Below are positions 34,149 through 45,767 of a DNA stretch of 64,000 nucleotides, in pieces (the stretch's first letter is position 1; the number at the start of each line of letters is the position of its first letter). The notes beneath the pieces were generated by a model. It did no database searches and had not been told where the DNA came from. It was given only the letters and a program-made list of their open reading frames with translations. The stretch is from Isoetes taiwanensis (taxonomy: Eukaryota; Streptophyta; Lycopodiopsida; Isoetales; Isoetaceae), in NCBI GenBank assembly GCA_021234155.1, contig JAJEKV010000001.1, positions 2,752,007 to 2,816,006 on the forward strand, read 5' to 3'. A program made the position numbers and the translations under genes.

Positions 34149-35212
34149 ATGGGAGAAAAAATAGCCGATCCTAAATGGCTCGATCTGTCCATCGGCTGTT
34201 TCCGGCAAGATCTCCAAGAAGATGGCCGTCTTTATCCAGGTATGAAGCTTAGTTTTTCATATTTTTATTTCGTTGATTTAACTTTATCTTTCTGCCGGAT
34301 CAAAATGGTGTTAATACTCTTACTTCGAAAAGAAAAATGTTCTTCTTTCAGCTGTATTGTGTAAATTTTTTCGCAGCTCCGAGCACCAATGATGCTCCTC
34401 AGTCTGTTCTTGCGAGTTCAGAGGTTTTGACTAGCAAGAGGTAGGTGAAACTGTTTTTTTTTTTTTTTTTTTATATTAGGTCAAAAGAGAAAGAGCTTAG
34501 TATTGTTCTAAAATTTTCAAGAAAGGAAGCTCCTTCAGATCAAGAAGATGCAAGTTTGGTAATTTGCTATTCTGGCAAGGTTTTTCGGTACGAAAGTGTG
34601 CCGGAACAGCAGGTACGATCGTCCGGAAGCTTTACTCTGTCCCGAGTTTTCATCATAATTTTCTTGCGTTCTGTTTTAGATCGCTAGGTTTTGATGTAAA
34701 AAATGCAGGCAAATGCTATTATGCGTTTGGCATCACAGAAAGCGGCCTCGCATTTAGTTCTTCCGGCAATTTCTCGAAGCATTCCTTCTCCTTCTGCCTC
34801 TTCTTCAAATGCCGCTTCTAAGGAGGCGAAGATCGACACAAGAAATATACCAGGTAAAAGCCAAAGCCTAAATCCGCCATAGCTCGTTAAAAAATTCTGG
34901 AAACGATGCAGAATCTGCGCACATAATTCCAAGTGCAAGAAAGGCTTCACTTCTACGCTTCCTACAGAAACGCAAAGAAAGGTACGAATTCTGAAAAAAT
35001 CGCCAGGAAGAATGGATCAGAACCTTCAACTTACATTTTAATACATCTGTATGTTGGATTTTTTATCTATATGTTGGATTTTTTACAGATCTCTTGCTGC
35101 TAAGGCTTGTTCTGAGAAATCTGAGCAAGAATCAAGCCATAAAAACGAATCCGATCCCAAGAATAAGAATAAAGAATGCAAGTCCGAGGAGAATGAAAGA
35201 AGTGTAGTATAG
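34149..35212 (+). CDS. JAZ/TIFY-family jasmonate repressor, six exons
   Basis: Exons: 34149-34239, 34377-34440, 34480-34612, 34709-34853, 34912-34981 and 35089-35212; every intron starts GT and ends AG and the frame is kept, giving about 208 residues. The TIFY/ZIM domain is at about residues 58-104 (LSIVLKF..., VICYSGKVF at the TIFYxG site, VPEQQANAIMRLAS). The Jas motif is at 149-168 (IIPSARKASLLRFLQKRKER). JAZ proteins repress MYC-type factors in the nucleus; the Jas motif also carries the hormone degron contacted by COI1. Here TIFYxG is VICYSG, and the PY usually five residues after the last Jas arginine is absent. LDLSI at 11-15 could be an EAR-like motif. The second intron would be only 39 bp; an alternative acceptor at 34500 gives 60 bp and keeps frame (201 residues). 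No stop or frameshift is seen, so it is probably functional. Confidence 0.88.
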
Positions 35213-35984
35213 AGGTATAAAATATTGACATATGTTTTGCATTTTTTCACACTTGGCCATGTTTGTACACTTGTTTCCCATCCTACCTAACTTCCTTATG
35301 TACCATGCAATGGCCAAGAAACAAAAGTTTTTGGCCATTTCAGGGTATGATGTTTTCAGTCAACTTCATTAGCTAACCAATAATGTCTTGAATAATGAGT
35401 GAACCATTTTATAGTGTATTTGTACCACTGGCTTCAAGTTGTTTATGACATGGATGATGCAAGTTGTGTCATTTGAAATATTAAAGTATATGTTGTACTA
35501 ATGCAAAATGGCATAATCTACAACAATTTTTCTTCGAAACATTCTTCGGCTTTCTTAATGTTGGTTTGACACACAAGTAAAATGGTTGCATCTGTCCGTG
35601 TATTAGCAATGCCATTTTCTATATTCTAAAAATGCATAGCCTGTCACCATTGAATTGACAATAGAACTACATGTATTCGTGCACCGTTTTGCCATTATTT
35701 CTTACCATTTAGCAATGTTTGCATGCATGTTTCCTTCTACAAATATCTTGCACGCCATCATTGCTTTGAAATCTAGGTTGATGGGCATTCATGTATCTCA
35801 ACATTTTAGTCCAAATACAATGTTCAAGGTTCTCTAAAGTGAGATCCTTCAATTTACACGTCAATCTTGATCTAGATTCAACATGTCTATAAAAATAATG
35901 CATAGTACGAAGTATATTCATCTTGGTCACAAATCCCTCTCTGAATCTACACCAATCATTAGAATGGTAGGATTTTTTTTGTGA
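35213..35984. other. 3' flank of the JAZ gene
   Basis: AT-rich; probably holds the 3' UTR (several AATAA-like motifs) and then spacer up to the LINE fragment. No other gene. Confidence 0.4.
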
Positions 35985-37420
35985 GGATGAAAGCAATAGC
36001 GGATCCTCCCCACCCCATTTAAGCAATTCAGCTTGCAAACCTTGAAGATCGGAGACTTGCCATTAGATAGATGCCGCATCATTCTTTGACTTCCTCCTCT
36101 GTGAATTGAAGAATATCACCTACCAAAGGAGGCCTGAATTAAGGACCCCGGGATGATCATTAAGTGGATCAATCGCTCATCCCATTCTTTGCATAGAAAT
36201 ATGTCCAAGGGTAGGAGGTGGTCGATATAATATTTTGCGCCAGAAGGTACGAGGCTCACGTAGTAGCAAGTCAAATATTTGCTTCTAATGCTCAGCAATA
36301 AAGCGTGCCTTCTTGCGTTTCAAAAAAACGGACTTATAATTCTCGAATGGCATTATGTCGCGTGTCCGCTCAACTATCGCTCGCAATTGTTTTTAAAAGC
36401 CGCTGCGTGCTTCATCAAACCGTGGCATTTCTAGGAAAGGATTTCCTACCAAAGATGAGCAACACCGGAAGTCGTGTACCAAAGCAAGAGACAACAGTAA
36501 GCAAAGCATCGAAGAAATGCCGCATTATGCTCTTGAAGAGTTGGGTAATCCAAAATACACCGCAAGCGCGCTGACCTAATGTCCGCTCATATTCAAAAAG
36601 ATCTAGAATAAGTCAAGCGAATCTGAGGGCCGGAGCCTGGATAGCAATGGGTTGAAGAGGTGGAAGCTGCCACTTTAATGACAAATAAAGTGGGTAGTGA
36701 TCAGATTTTATCTCCTCATCTCTATGCCTTGTGCCAATTCGAAAATCTGAAATGAGATCCAAGGCTTGCACTTGGGAAATGACATAATCAACAACACTAG
36801 TACCACCACCCTGCCTATCATGTCTGCATGTAATACCTTTAGAGTGTGGCCATTGCTCTAAGCCATTATAAATTACCATCTCAAGACTTCACACAACTGG
36901 ATGAGCTCCCTTCCAAATGTTGAGACGGGTTTGTTAGCATCAGGCGATGAACGTGAAAAGACTGTATCATTAGCAGACATCCATAAAGGGTCACGGACAT
37001 CCTCAAGTATGAATTGAGCAGCTTGCATTTCAGCAGTGCAAGCATTGAAATCACCAAGAAGAATAACATGCCCCAACTGTTTGAATTGAGCAATGTCATC
37101 ATAAAGATCACCATAGGGATCACTGCGAGCGACATCATATTCATCATAAAAGGGTGATGATGTAGGTGGGAAGTAACAGGCAGCAACAAAAATAGTACTA
37201 CTATTGTGGCAATGAAGTTTGATCCACATGTAGCGATTATATCTATCAGCTTTATGAAGCGCGATATATGGAGCAAGGGCATCCTTGAAATAGCAAGCAA
37301 CTCCACCGCAATTTTGTTGCCCATGACATTCATTAAATAATGAAAAGAACTGATAGCCTGTAAAATGAGGTAGCCGTTTGGCTGAATGCTCCCACGTTTC
37401 CATGGTATTGCCTCCAATTT
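35985..37420 (-). pseudogene. LINE fragment: endonuclease and start of RT region, decayed
   Basis: The frame 37403-36873 gives the APE-type endonuclease (ETWEHSAKRLPHFTGYQFFS, VACYFKDALAPYIALHKADR, VILLGDFNAC). After a frameshift near 36880, 36879-36613 gives the rest (NGLEQWPHSKGITCRHDRQG, SVVDYVISQ, KSDHYPLYLSLKW). Further on, 36120-35990 keeps the pre-RT piece (FTEEEVKE, LLKWGGE). The equivalent parts of the LINE at 38012-40289 are about half identical, so these are related families, not recent copies. The 5' end is cut at about 37420, and the body stops at about 35985. It lies head-to-head with the LINE to its right. Confidence 0.8.
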
Positions 37421-37616
37421 GAGTATGAAGGTTTTGCTAGAAAGAGTGTTCTAGGTGGAAGGTGCCAAGGCACACTCATTTAGTACACTGCCAAATTGTT
37501 ATAAGCGAGGACTCCTAAGCCTCTATCATGCTAAAGAAAAGCCTTCTAAGGCAATCCCCTACTGGCGCCAAGCCTCTCTAGCACCCTGGTCAAAGCCCCC
37601 TAGTCAAAACAAGCGC

Positions 37617-37750
37617 ACTCAGGGTTTTTGATGCTCCAAATCAAAAACTAAATCACTTTTTCCTAGAGTCCGCCGGTCAGGCATACTCAGGGTTTTTGAT
37701 CCTCCAAATCAAAAACTAAATCACTTTTTCCTAGAGTCCGCGGGTTTAGA
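37617..37750 (+). repeat. Tandem repeat, 2 x 68 bp, 5' of a LINE
   Basis: ACTCAGGGTTTTTGAT...CCTAGAGTCCGC is repeated with a 68-bp period starting at 37617 and 37685. It precedes the LINE coding region and may be what remains of 5' UTR monomers. Confidence 0.85.
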
Positions 37751-37861
37751 TACCAAGCTCTTGTTCCCAAGCTGCAGAGCAAAAGCGACAGTGCAACAGT
37801 GGCAACAGTGGCAGAAGCGGCGATCAGGGGACCAAGCGCTTCTGGATCCCCCACCTCCAGA

Positions 37862-38905
37862 ATGGCGGATCACACACAGCAGCCAGGACCAAGTACCCGG
37901 GCACCACCCACAGCAGCAGAGCCGGACATGAGAGCCCCGACACCTGCCAATGGACCAACTCCTGCAGCCTCCATGGGGACTGGGATAGGGCAGTCACCAC
38001 AGACAGCATAGGAAGAGTGCCTTAGAATTGTATCGTGGAACTGTAGGGGATTTCTCTGGAAGCGCGGCGAGGGCATTGCTGAAATTGCTACATGCATGGA
38101 CATCATCTTCTTGCAAGAGACATGGGAATATAGTGGTCATCTGTTACCGGACATCCCAGGGTACCATCATTTCTCACTGGCCAATGAGCGCCATGGCAAG
38201 CGAGGGTATGGAGGGGTCGCGTGCTACTTCGAAGATGCTATAGCATCCACAGTCTCGCTCCACAAGGCTGATAGACTCAACCGCTACCTGTGGATACGAA
38301 TGATGCAGCCTCACCATCGCCCACTGTTTATCGCAGGATGCTATATACCCCATGAAACTTCTAAGTTCTACAGGGTTCATCAGGCAGATATAGATGTGCA
38401 TATGCCCTATATGGAACTGTATGATGACATAGAGCAGTATCGCCGGGAGGGTCATGTGTTTTTATTGGGAGATTTCAATGCACGTACGGCACAGTGGCAG
38501 TCGGTCACCTTTCAGGGAAATGCTGACTCCAACCCACTTTGGCTAGAAACGGACGCATCCCAGCATGCAAGACGCTCCCAGGATACAGTCTTCGGGGCCT
38601 TTGGAAGAGAGTTGGTCCAGCTATGTCAGATCTTTGACATGGTGATCTGCAATGGTATGCTCAGATGGCCGCGATCAGGGGGCTTCACTTGCAGAAGCGA
38701 CGGTGGTGATGGTGGAGCCAGCATGGTGGACTATCTCCTAGCTCCAGTGCCAGAACTTGATATCATTAGAGATTTCGTGACAGGTACAGGAACAAGGGAT
38801 GAAGAGACTTTGTCAGACCACTATCCACTTTATGTCACTTTCGATTGGAGGCACTCAATGGCGTGGCCACAGGACAGGCGCCCTCAGGGTTTGGAATACA
38901 CCTGA
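37862..38905 (+). pseudogene. LINE ORF: leader and apurinic-type endonuclease
   Basis: A leader (MADHTQQPGPSTRAPP...) is followed by an in-frame TAG at 38009-38011 and then, in the same frame, CLRIVSWNCRGFLWKRGEG, the start of the endonuclease domain. Counting from M at 38096: Q7-E8-T9 (QETW), D126 and N128 in GDFNAR, and S240-D241-H242 (SDHYPL), which are the usual catalytic and metal-site motifs. The endonuclease nicks target DNA for target-primed reverse transcription. The frame ends at 38905 and overlaps the RT frame from 38845, so a +1/-1 shift separates them. In most such LINEs the two are one ORF2, so this is a break. Confidence 0.85.
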
Positions 38906-40289
38906 ACTATCGGAAGCAAGCAGGATATGAGGTGGCGCTTGAACGTGAGCTACGGGGGATTGATGCCCTCTATATATTGCATGATAAGTGTGAATGGTTG
39001 GTGAAGGCCTTACTCGCAGCAGCCACTGAATGCTTTGCAGTAAGAAAGCCCCCACGAAGGGACACTGCGCAAGTCCCGCAAAACCCCTGGTTTGACGCTG
39101 AATGTAAGGCTCTAAAGAGTCAGCTACGCACCATCTTAGATCCACAGCTCTGGCAACAGGCCATTAGGAACTATAAGGCATTCTTGAAATCCAAAAAGCA
39201 TCGCTACATTGCAGAAAATCAGCAACGCATGTTTGATCTACTGATGACTGAGCCAAAAGCCTTTTGGCGTAGAGTGATGTATAAGAGGCATCAACCACCT
39301 GGCAATGTTACCTCACAGTGGAGACAGCGGTTGGAGGAGTTGTATGACCCCCCAGGAGCAATTGCTGACGTACCAGACCAGCTAGGAGAAACACTACAGC
39401 TTTCAGAGGAGGACATCCATCAGGGTCTTAGGCATCTTGCTAATGGTAAAGCAAAGGACTTGCAGGGACTTCAGGCCGAGCTGTTGAAATGGGGTGGGCC
39501 AGCTTTGCTCGGGCCTTTGACAGGGATAATCAATCAGGCCATCAGAGAGGGCCTCCCGCATGAATGGATGGTTAGCAAGGTCACCCCTATTCATAAGACG
39601 GGAAGCAGGGATGACTCCACCAACTACCATATGATCATGGTGAGCCCGTTACTCGCAAAACTTCTAGCAGGTGTGCTGGAGAAGAAGTTAACGCAATGGG
39701 CGGAAGAAACTGGGGTACATGCAGTTGGCCAGGCAGGTTTTCGCCCTGCCCACTCCACGAATGATTATATTTTTACTCTCAGAATCCTTATGGAAGCTAG
39801 CCGCAATGCACGACGTGACTTGTATTGCTGTTTCGTGGATTTTAAGACGGCATATGATACGGTCCCTCGGGACCTGTTGTGGCAACGATTGCAGGAGCTA
39901 CATGTCCCACAGGATTTGCAGAATGCCATCTACCGGCTCTATGATGGAATATATGCCACTTTGCCTGCGTCAGACCACCGGGTGAACAGCACCATAGGTG
40001 TTAAACAGGGATGCCCGTTATCTCCAACGCTTTTTGGGCTCTATATTGACAAGTTGGAGACCTGGATGCAAGAAAATGGAGGTGGTGGCCCGCAATTGCC
40101 AGAGGCATATACAGTAAAACCGTTGCTCTATGCAGACGATCTGGGCTTATTGTCCCATACAGCTAGGAGTATGCAGGAACATTTGGATGCTCTCAGTTAA
40201 TTCTGTGACATAGCAGGAATGACAGTCAACCAGCAGAAAACCAAGCTATAGCCAATCCTGTCTGCGCAGCATGATATCCCAGACTTCTA
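38845..40289 (+). pseudogene. LINE ORF: reverse transcriptase
   Basis: An RT of 451 residues is open to a TAA at 40198-40200. Landmarks: AELLKWGGPALL (about 211-222), GQAGFRPAHSTNDY (295-308), CCFVDFKTAYDTVPRD (328-343; D332 is the first catalytic aspartate), GVKQGCPLSPTLFGLYIDKL (385-404) and LLYADDLGLLS (427-437; D431 and D432). The protein homology continues in frame past the TAA (FCDIAGMTVNQQKTKL, then TAG) to about 40289. NYRTIMVSP of related elements is NYHMIMVSP here. It copies the element RNA during target-primed integration; the stops make this copy inactive. Confidence 0.88.
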
Positions 40290-41300
40290 ATATGTAGCAT
40301 AATAACAGGGGGTTTTCTTTGTGTTTTTGTACGCTTTTCACTAAGGTTTTCCTATGATTTTGTGATGTATTCAAATGGATGTACTAATGCGTACATCTAG
40401 AGTGCACCATTTCTGAGCCATTGATTTTAGTCTTTTTTTTTTCAATGGTCAACAACCAATGGCTCACAACAAAAGCCCCTTTTTTGTGCGTGTGGTGCAT
40501 AATGGGCACATGAAGGGCCATTGATTTTAGCCTTTTTTTTCAATGGCTCACAACAAAAGCCCTTTTTTTGTGCATGTGGTGCATAATGGGCACATGAAGG
40601 GCTTGAAGGGCGCATGTAGTGCAGTTTCCCTGCCGGCAACACATTTCTTATCATAACTTTTGATCCAGAGCTCTGTTTGAGATGAGTTTTATTGCGTTGG
40701 AAAGCTCTCTCCGAGATCTTTTTGATAGTGTATGATACGGATATGTTTGGTTAAGTTATATATGCTAAAACAGCAATTTTTCGGCCGGGTTTGGTAGGCT
40801 TTCACATCCTACCAGCTGATTAATACAGGATTGCGCTATTGGATATTGTTTTATGGCTCATTCCGAATGAAGCTTGCAAAAAAATACCATGCATTTTTAG
40901 ATTTTGAGGCAGTTATTAAGCAAATTCCAAGGCTTTTAGATCCTTGTGCTAACAAGCAGAAAAGTTTCCCACTTTGGTTTCTCACCACAAGAATCCATGG
41001 AGGCCAAAGGCTGCTGTTAAATTCCAGTTGAAAAATGTTTGTGTATGGGTGTTGCAAACTTTATGACTTTCAGAATAATGGGATCAATCTGCTCTATCTT
41101 TATGGTAACTTTTACTTATGTTCTATTTGCTTTATTGTGATCAAATTCAAAAGCTACAGGTCATGAAAGCCTCAAATGAATTCTAGTTTTTCAGGTTTGA
41201 ATTCTAAAATTTTTTGTGCACGGGGAGGGTGGGGGTGACGCGTCTCTAAGGCCCCGAAGGGGCCAAATTTTTTTTTTTGCAACACAAACCATTAAAATCC
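40289..41300 (+). repeat. Dispersed repeat R1, longest copy
   Basis: Begins TAATATGTAGCATAATAACA exactly where the LINE homology stops and ends near the G-rich GGGGAGGGTGGGGGTGACGCG at 41221-41241. The 5' part matches 7828-7985 and 8699-8735, and the 3' part (from GGTGTTGCAAACTTTATGAC at 41048) matches 8735-8910. No coding capacity is seen. The GGCCCCGAAGGGGCC palindrome at 41250-41264 lies at its end. Confidence 0.75.
40420..40602 (+). repeat. Tandem duplication within R1, about 2 x 95 bp
   Basis: GCCATTGATTTTAGYCTTTT...TGGTGCATAATGGGCACATG occurs twice (from about 40420 and 40517), with small length differences in the T tracts. Confidence 0.85.
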
Positions 41301-44165
41301 AACATATCTCTAATATATAATTGTAATATGGAGGATAAGGGGGCAGCTTGGAGGTAAGCGCTATTGTTACGGAAGTTTATATTTTTGGTTAGTGTTGTAC
41401 ACGTGTAGGCCTCTAAAATATTGGGGAGAAGATTAAACCTGTAGTTTTCTGGAAGCTCCATTCACATGGCAGGACCAGCGTCGAAGCTTCTGGATGTCCA
41501 TGCCTTGAGAGTTCCGGATCAGTGTGGAACCTTCTCGATTGTTCTTTTTGTTGGTATAAAAGCGAAGGATGGGGCGTATGATGAGCCACAGTAAAAATCG
41601 AAAGCCGCCTAGGGTTAGCGGACTGATGGATGTTTCAAGAATCGAAATACACAAAGGCCGAACAGATTACCGAGCGGTTTTCGCTGGGTGGACACTAAGA
41701 AATTCGATGCTACCAAGTCGCTATTTGTGGGCTCCAAAGTTGGATTCTTCAGTTGCTGAAAACAGAGCATATTTGGAGAGGAACAGAGCATTCCGTCATC
41801 TGGCCACTGGGGTTCTAGCACGATGTACATGGAATATGGGCCTATAGGCTAATACGCAAAGCAAAACAGCGGTCTGATTGCCAGCAGGTATGGCTCTTCC
41901 TTTTGTATCTGTCGGCTCATCCCCGGCACTTGTGCAGTATGTACCAGGTAACCTTTTTAGTTTAATGCTTCAATTTGCAGCTCAATTTCATTATCACATC
42001 AAAATACAGAGTTTGATTCCAACTCCAAGGGTGCGAGCATGGAACAAAACTTAGGTACCATTCCGGCTGAGAGTTTTTTCCTTCAAACATCACCTTACAA
42101 ATGCTGCATAAGTCTAAAAATCCAAAACTTAACAAATGATTCAAAGATCGTATGATCAAAAGCTTGAAAAAGCTTGGTCGCATTCATTGCATGCACTCGC
42201 TATGATTGCCTGAGGAGATTTTGTAACCAGCTTGCTGGTTTTTCCCTTGGCGCTGACTGTAGAAAGATAGATCCAGCATAAATCTTGCACTGGTAGATTG
42301 GTAGATGGAGCAGCCAAAATGTTGTTGAAGGTCTGTGCCTGCATATAATGGATCAAGAAGGAAATAAAATGGCTCTGATGGGAATATCTGTCAGATCGAA
42401 TGAGGATTTGAGAGGTACTTATTATGCCTGGAGATTCGATTTGAGAGGTACTTATTATGCCTGGTAGATATTTAGACAGTATTTTAGCTTTCTTGCATGT
42501 TAAGCAAGCTCTATTATAATATTATGTTTGCTTGAAGCAGGATAGATCAGGTATTCAAGAGCCAATCATAGTTATTTGTTAACATTAAAATTCTGAACCT
42601 ACTCGCATTTGATTTGACAATGAGGGATTAAATACAGGTTTCAGACAATAAATTTGGAAAGCTCTGCTATTTTTTATCCCTGAGGTAGTTTAAGATCAAG
42701 CCGTTGAATAGCCGTTGCAGCAACAAAAACTCACGCTTCCGCTGGTTGCATCTTGGTTCTTCCAAAACTTTCCATGAGTCTGAAGTTGAAGTATTTGGCT
42801 ACTCCAACATAACAGTATGGTTACATAACAGTATGGTTCCAATATGGGCGGATGAAGATTGATGCCTCTGCAGAAGATTTTGATGCAGAATCTTGGCTAT
42901 GGCGGTTGGTTAGTGCAGGAGAGAAGCGCGATGTTGAAGAAGTGCCGCTCTTAGTTTTGCCATTACATTACATCAGAGAACAGAAAAACTGATCTGTTTC
43001 TGGTTGCTCTTTTGGATCTGGCAAGGTCCAAACATGGAACAAATGGAGCTTCTTTCAAATATAGGCCATGGTGGCCTCCTCGCCTAGGCAGAAAGACCAT
43101 TTTTAGAATGGCATTAATTCATCCTGACATATAGATAGAATTTCCATTGCAAAAACTTGATACTTACCCATGATATTTGGAACATGGGATAGTATGTGAA
43201 TCCATTTGAGTTTAGATATTGCCGAAATATGGAGTTTACAGATTATTCCGTCTGTAACTACTAAATGATACTTTTTACGAAATATATATTGTAGCAAGAA
43301 AGCATAATTGTTGGTCCAACCTTTGTTAAAACGTCAAGACCATGTGGGCACTACTATTAAATTGAACCTTTAGAATTTATGTTGGGGTTTGGTTGGTGTA
43401 TGCATGAAGTCTGAAGTCCAAGCGAAGATCTTCTATGTGAAATCCAAGCAAAGATTTTTTATCGTGGAGTTGCAAGAAATTATGCGATGACAACAAACTC
43501 ACAAACTCATGTTGCCTTCTAGTGAACTCTCTAGAGCAGATTCCAAATATTGTTTTTTCTGTCCTAAGACTTCCATTCCATGAAGAACGTTGCCAAGTTC
43601 TCGGTCAATTGATATAATATCATGAAGATTCAACTCCTGAACATGAAGATTACATAAAAGAAATTTGTCAGGACCACCCCATCATATGAGCTTTTCAAAA
43701 TTTTGTTCTCTCTCTTTTTTTTTATCGTTCTTCTTTTTGGTCTTCTCATTCTAGTCGATAGGCATGTATCAATAGGTGCAAATGGGACAATCTATACTTT
43801 TTGAACTCATAATTTTACTTTCTAGATTGTGTAGACCCAAAATTATTTATCTACCAACAAATGAGCTATGTCATTATGCAGTAATACATTATCTCAATGG
43901 TTGTGTCCATAGTCTAAAAAACCAGACAAAAATACGCTAATTGTTGTCCAAAAGTATTGCCAACTATTATCCTAAAATGCATATGCTAGGCTAAATTCTA
44001 AATTATATGACAATTGCTTTGCACTGACAGGTATAATAATCCTATCTTCACTGCCAATTAGCTAGTCCAAAACCATCTTAAATCTCTTATGCACATAAGC
44101 ACCCACTAAAAGAACAAACCAGCGGCGGCGACTGCCGCCGCGACAAATTCTTGTAAAAATTAAAT
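41301..44165. other. No recognisable gene
   Basis: AT-rich interior of the segment that splits the LINE. A 92-residue frame at 41569-41847 has no recognisable motif. A GC-rich hairpin (GCGGCGGCGACTGCCGCCGC) lies at about 44124-44143. Confidence 0.35.
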
Positions 44166-45767
44166 CCCCCAACACATAACAACCAACACATAACAACAAA
44201 TTTTTTTTTTTTTTGAGAGAACGAAATTTTTATATTATATGAAATAAGAAGTACAATGTTTTAAACACAAAAAGGATTACTATAGGAGTAATCTCAACAT
44301 CTTCATCCTTTATGTGCTCCAAACTTATTCTGCTCTATAAGCAAGTATACAATAAGCACATAAAATCCTCCCATAAGGTAACCAGAACAACCAAGATGAT
44401 GCAAGGAAATAGAGATCCCGAAAAAATCCTTCAATATAGGAAGGATCATAGCAAGAAATCCAAAAGAATGAGAAATGAAGGAAGTCACATGGTCCTGCTC
44501 ACTGCTGAGCTCCAAATTTCTGTACAGCTGCATCAATGTAGCATCAAATTCCATACAACTCGACATAGCAGTATCGAGTGATCCTATTCCAAGCGTGTCA
44601 GTACTTAGAATGGAAACATGTAGATTGGCTTATTAGTACCAAAATCTACCCTCAAGCATCAGTACTTGAGCAGCTATTCAAGTATGAAATACATGAGATA
44701 GCATCAAGATTCATAGAAATTTAAATCAAGACTCAGATCTTGAACAAGCTATTTTCTGCCCTGCCATACAGTATTTTACCTCTTCGATTCAGACCTCGTA
44801 CTTCCAGAAATCTTACAGCAAACCTCCTGACTTGAAAGAAAGATTCTGATCAAATCTTATGGAATCTGTACCTTTCTTGCTAGTAAGAAAGAACAGGAGA
44901 AAGAGATGACGAAAATAGGCAATGATTTTCTAGGCTCTGTATAACAATAAGGACTGCTAAATTTACAGGCTAAGAAACCTCTCTGTTCAAGGACTCTCAA
45001 AATTTCGTTCCACCTTATAAGCCTTTGCGCTGTTTCAGTGTAATCTTTGGAAGAAAGATTATAATGCCAAGAGCATTAGAATGAAATACCACGTTAGTGG
45101 TTTACCTGAGAATTCAAGAACCCGCCCTGAAGATTCTTCTGAAACCTCAAATTTACAGCCCGTGATGAAAGTCTTGGGCCCAAAAAACTCTTTTCCTAGT
45201 CTCTGCTAGCCGCTGGGATGTCTTAGAACTGAAACGATTGTGTTGCAGCAGTGCCGGAAGCCAGGAAAGAGGGGCGGCCTCTCCCTGCCGCCGCCGCCCT
45301 AGCCGCAGGCGCCAAGAAACGTCAACGGCATTTCTCCCATTCCAATTTCCCTGCAATATGTTCACACTTTGAAAATTCCACATAACAACCATTGACATTA
45401 ACAACTAACACATAACTACCATTGACATTAATTAACACAACCATAGGGTCCAACACATTCAAATTAAAATCCCCCTTAAACCCCCTTTGGTTTGGGTGCA
45501 TATTCACACGGGGGGTGACGTAGGGCAGCGAGAGCCCTCATAATTGTATTTTGCATGTACGAAATCAACACCATATAGTATTCTGCTTGAAATCTTATAG
45601 TATTTTGCGAATCTTATTATACAGTATAGCAAATTTTGTACTTGCATACCCCACAAACGAGGAACTTTACGTACGGTGTAGATTAACGAATAAGGGGTGA
45701 ATATGCCTATCCAACAGCTCTCGTTGCTCGGAGTCACCCCCATGTGAATATGCACCCAAACCAAAGG
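44166..45767. mobile_element. Foldback element, copy 2, interrupted and 3'-truncated
   Basis: The left arm (CCCCCAACACATAACAACCA) is split by a 1.18-kb insertion at 44198-45379 and then resumes (CATAACAACCATTGACATTA) through TTTGGTTTGGGTGCATATTC. The centre (45525-45735) matches 9140-9350, and the right arm stops at CACCCAAACCAAAGG where the LINE resumes. It is closely related to 8937-9547. Confidence 0.8.
44198..45379 (-). mobile_element. Poly(A)-tailed retroposed sequence with 10-bp target duplication
   Basis: ACATAACAAC flanks both sides (44188-44197 and 45380-45389), and the undisturbed foldback copy at 8937-9547 has a single copy there. On the minus strand the insert ends with 14 A (44214-44201), so it came from a polyadenylated RNA made in the minus direction. 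The 5' part is GC-rich and, read from 45347, begins like a transcript leader with an ATG (MGEMPLTFLGACG, then a stop). A possible unused splice donor (TCTCAGGTAAAC) lies at about 45110. The source gene is not recognised. It is either a retrocopy of a host transcript or an unknown non-LTR element. Confidence 0.72.

Larger units (their letters stand above)
37617..40289 (+). mobile_element. LINE (L1-like), 5' part; continues at 45763
   Basis: Tandem 5' repeat, Pro/Ala-rich leader, endonuclease and reverse transcriptase in order. The coding homology stops at about 40288 within AQHDIPDF and resumes at about 45766 with KGQRMEVVKTFKYLG. In LINEs of this type these are adjacent, so one LINE copy has been split by about 5.5 kb of later sequence. 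Confidence 0.82.

Noticed and set aside
41250-41280. Palindrome GGCCCCGAAGGGGCC followed by a T run, resembling a rho-independent terminator
   Set aside because: Bacterial terminators are not expected here; it lies at the end of repeat R1 with no gene upstream.
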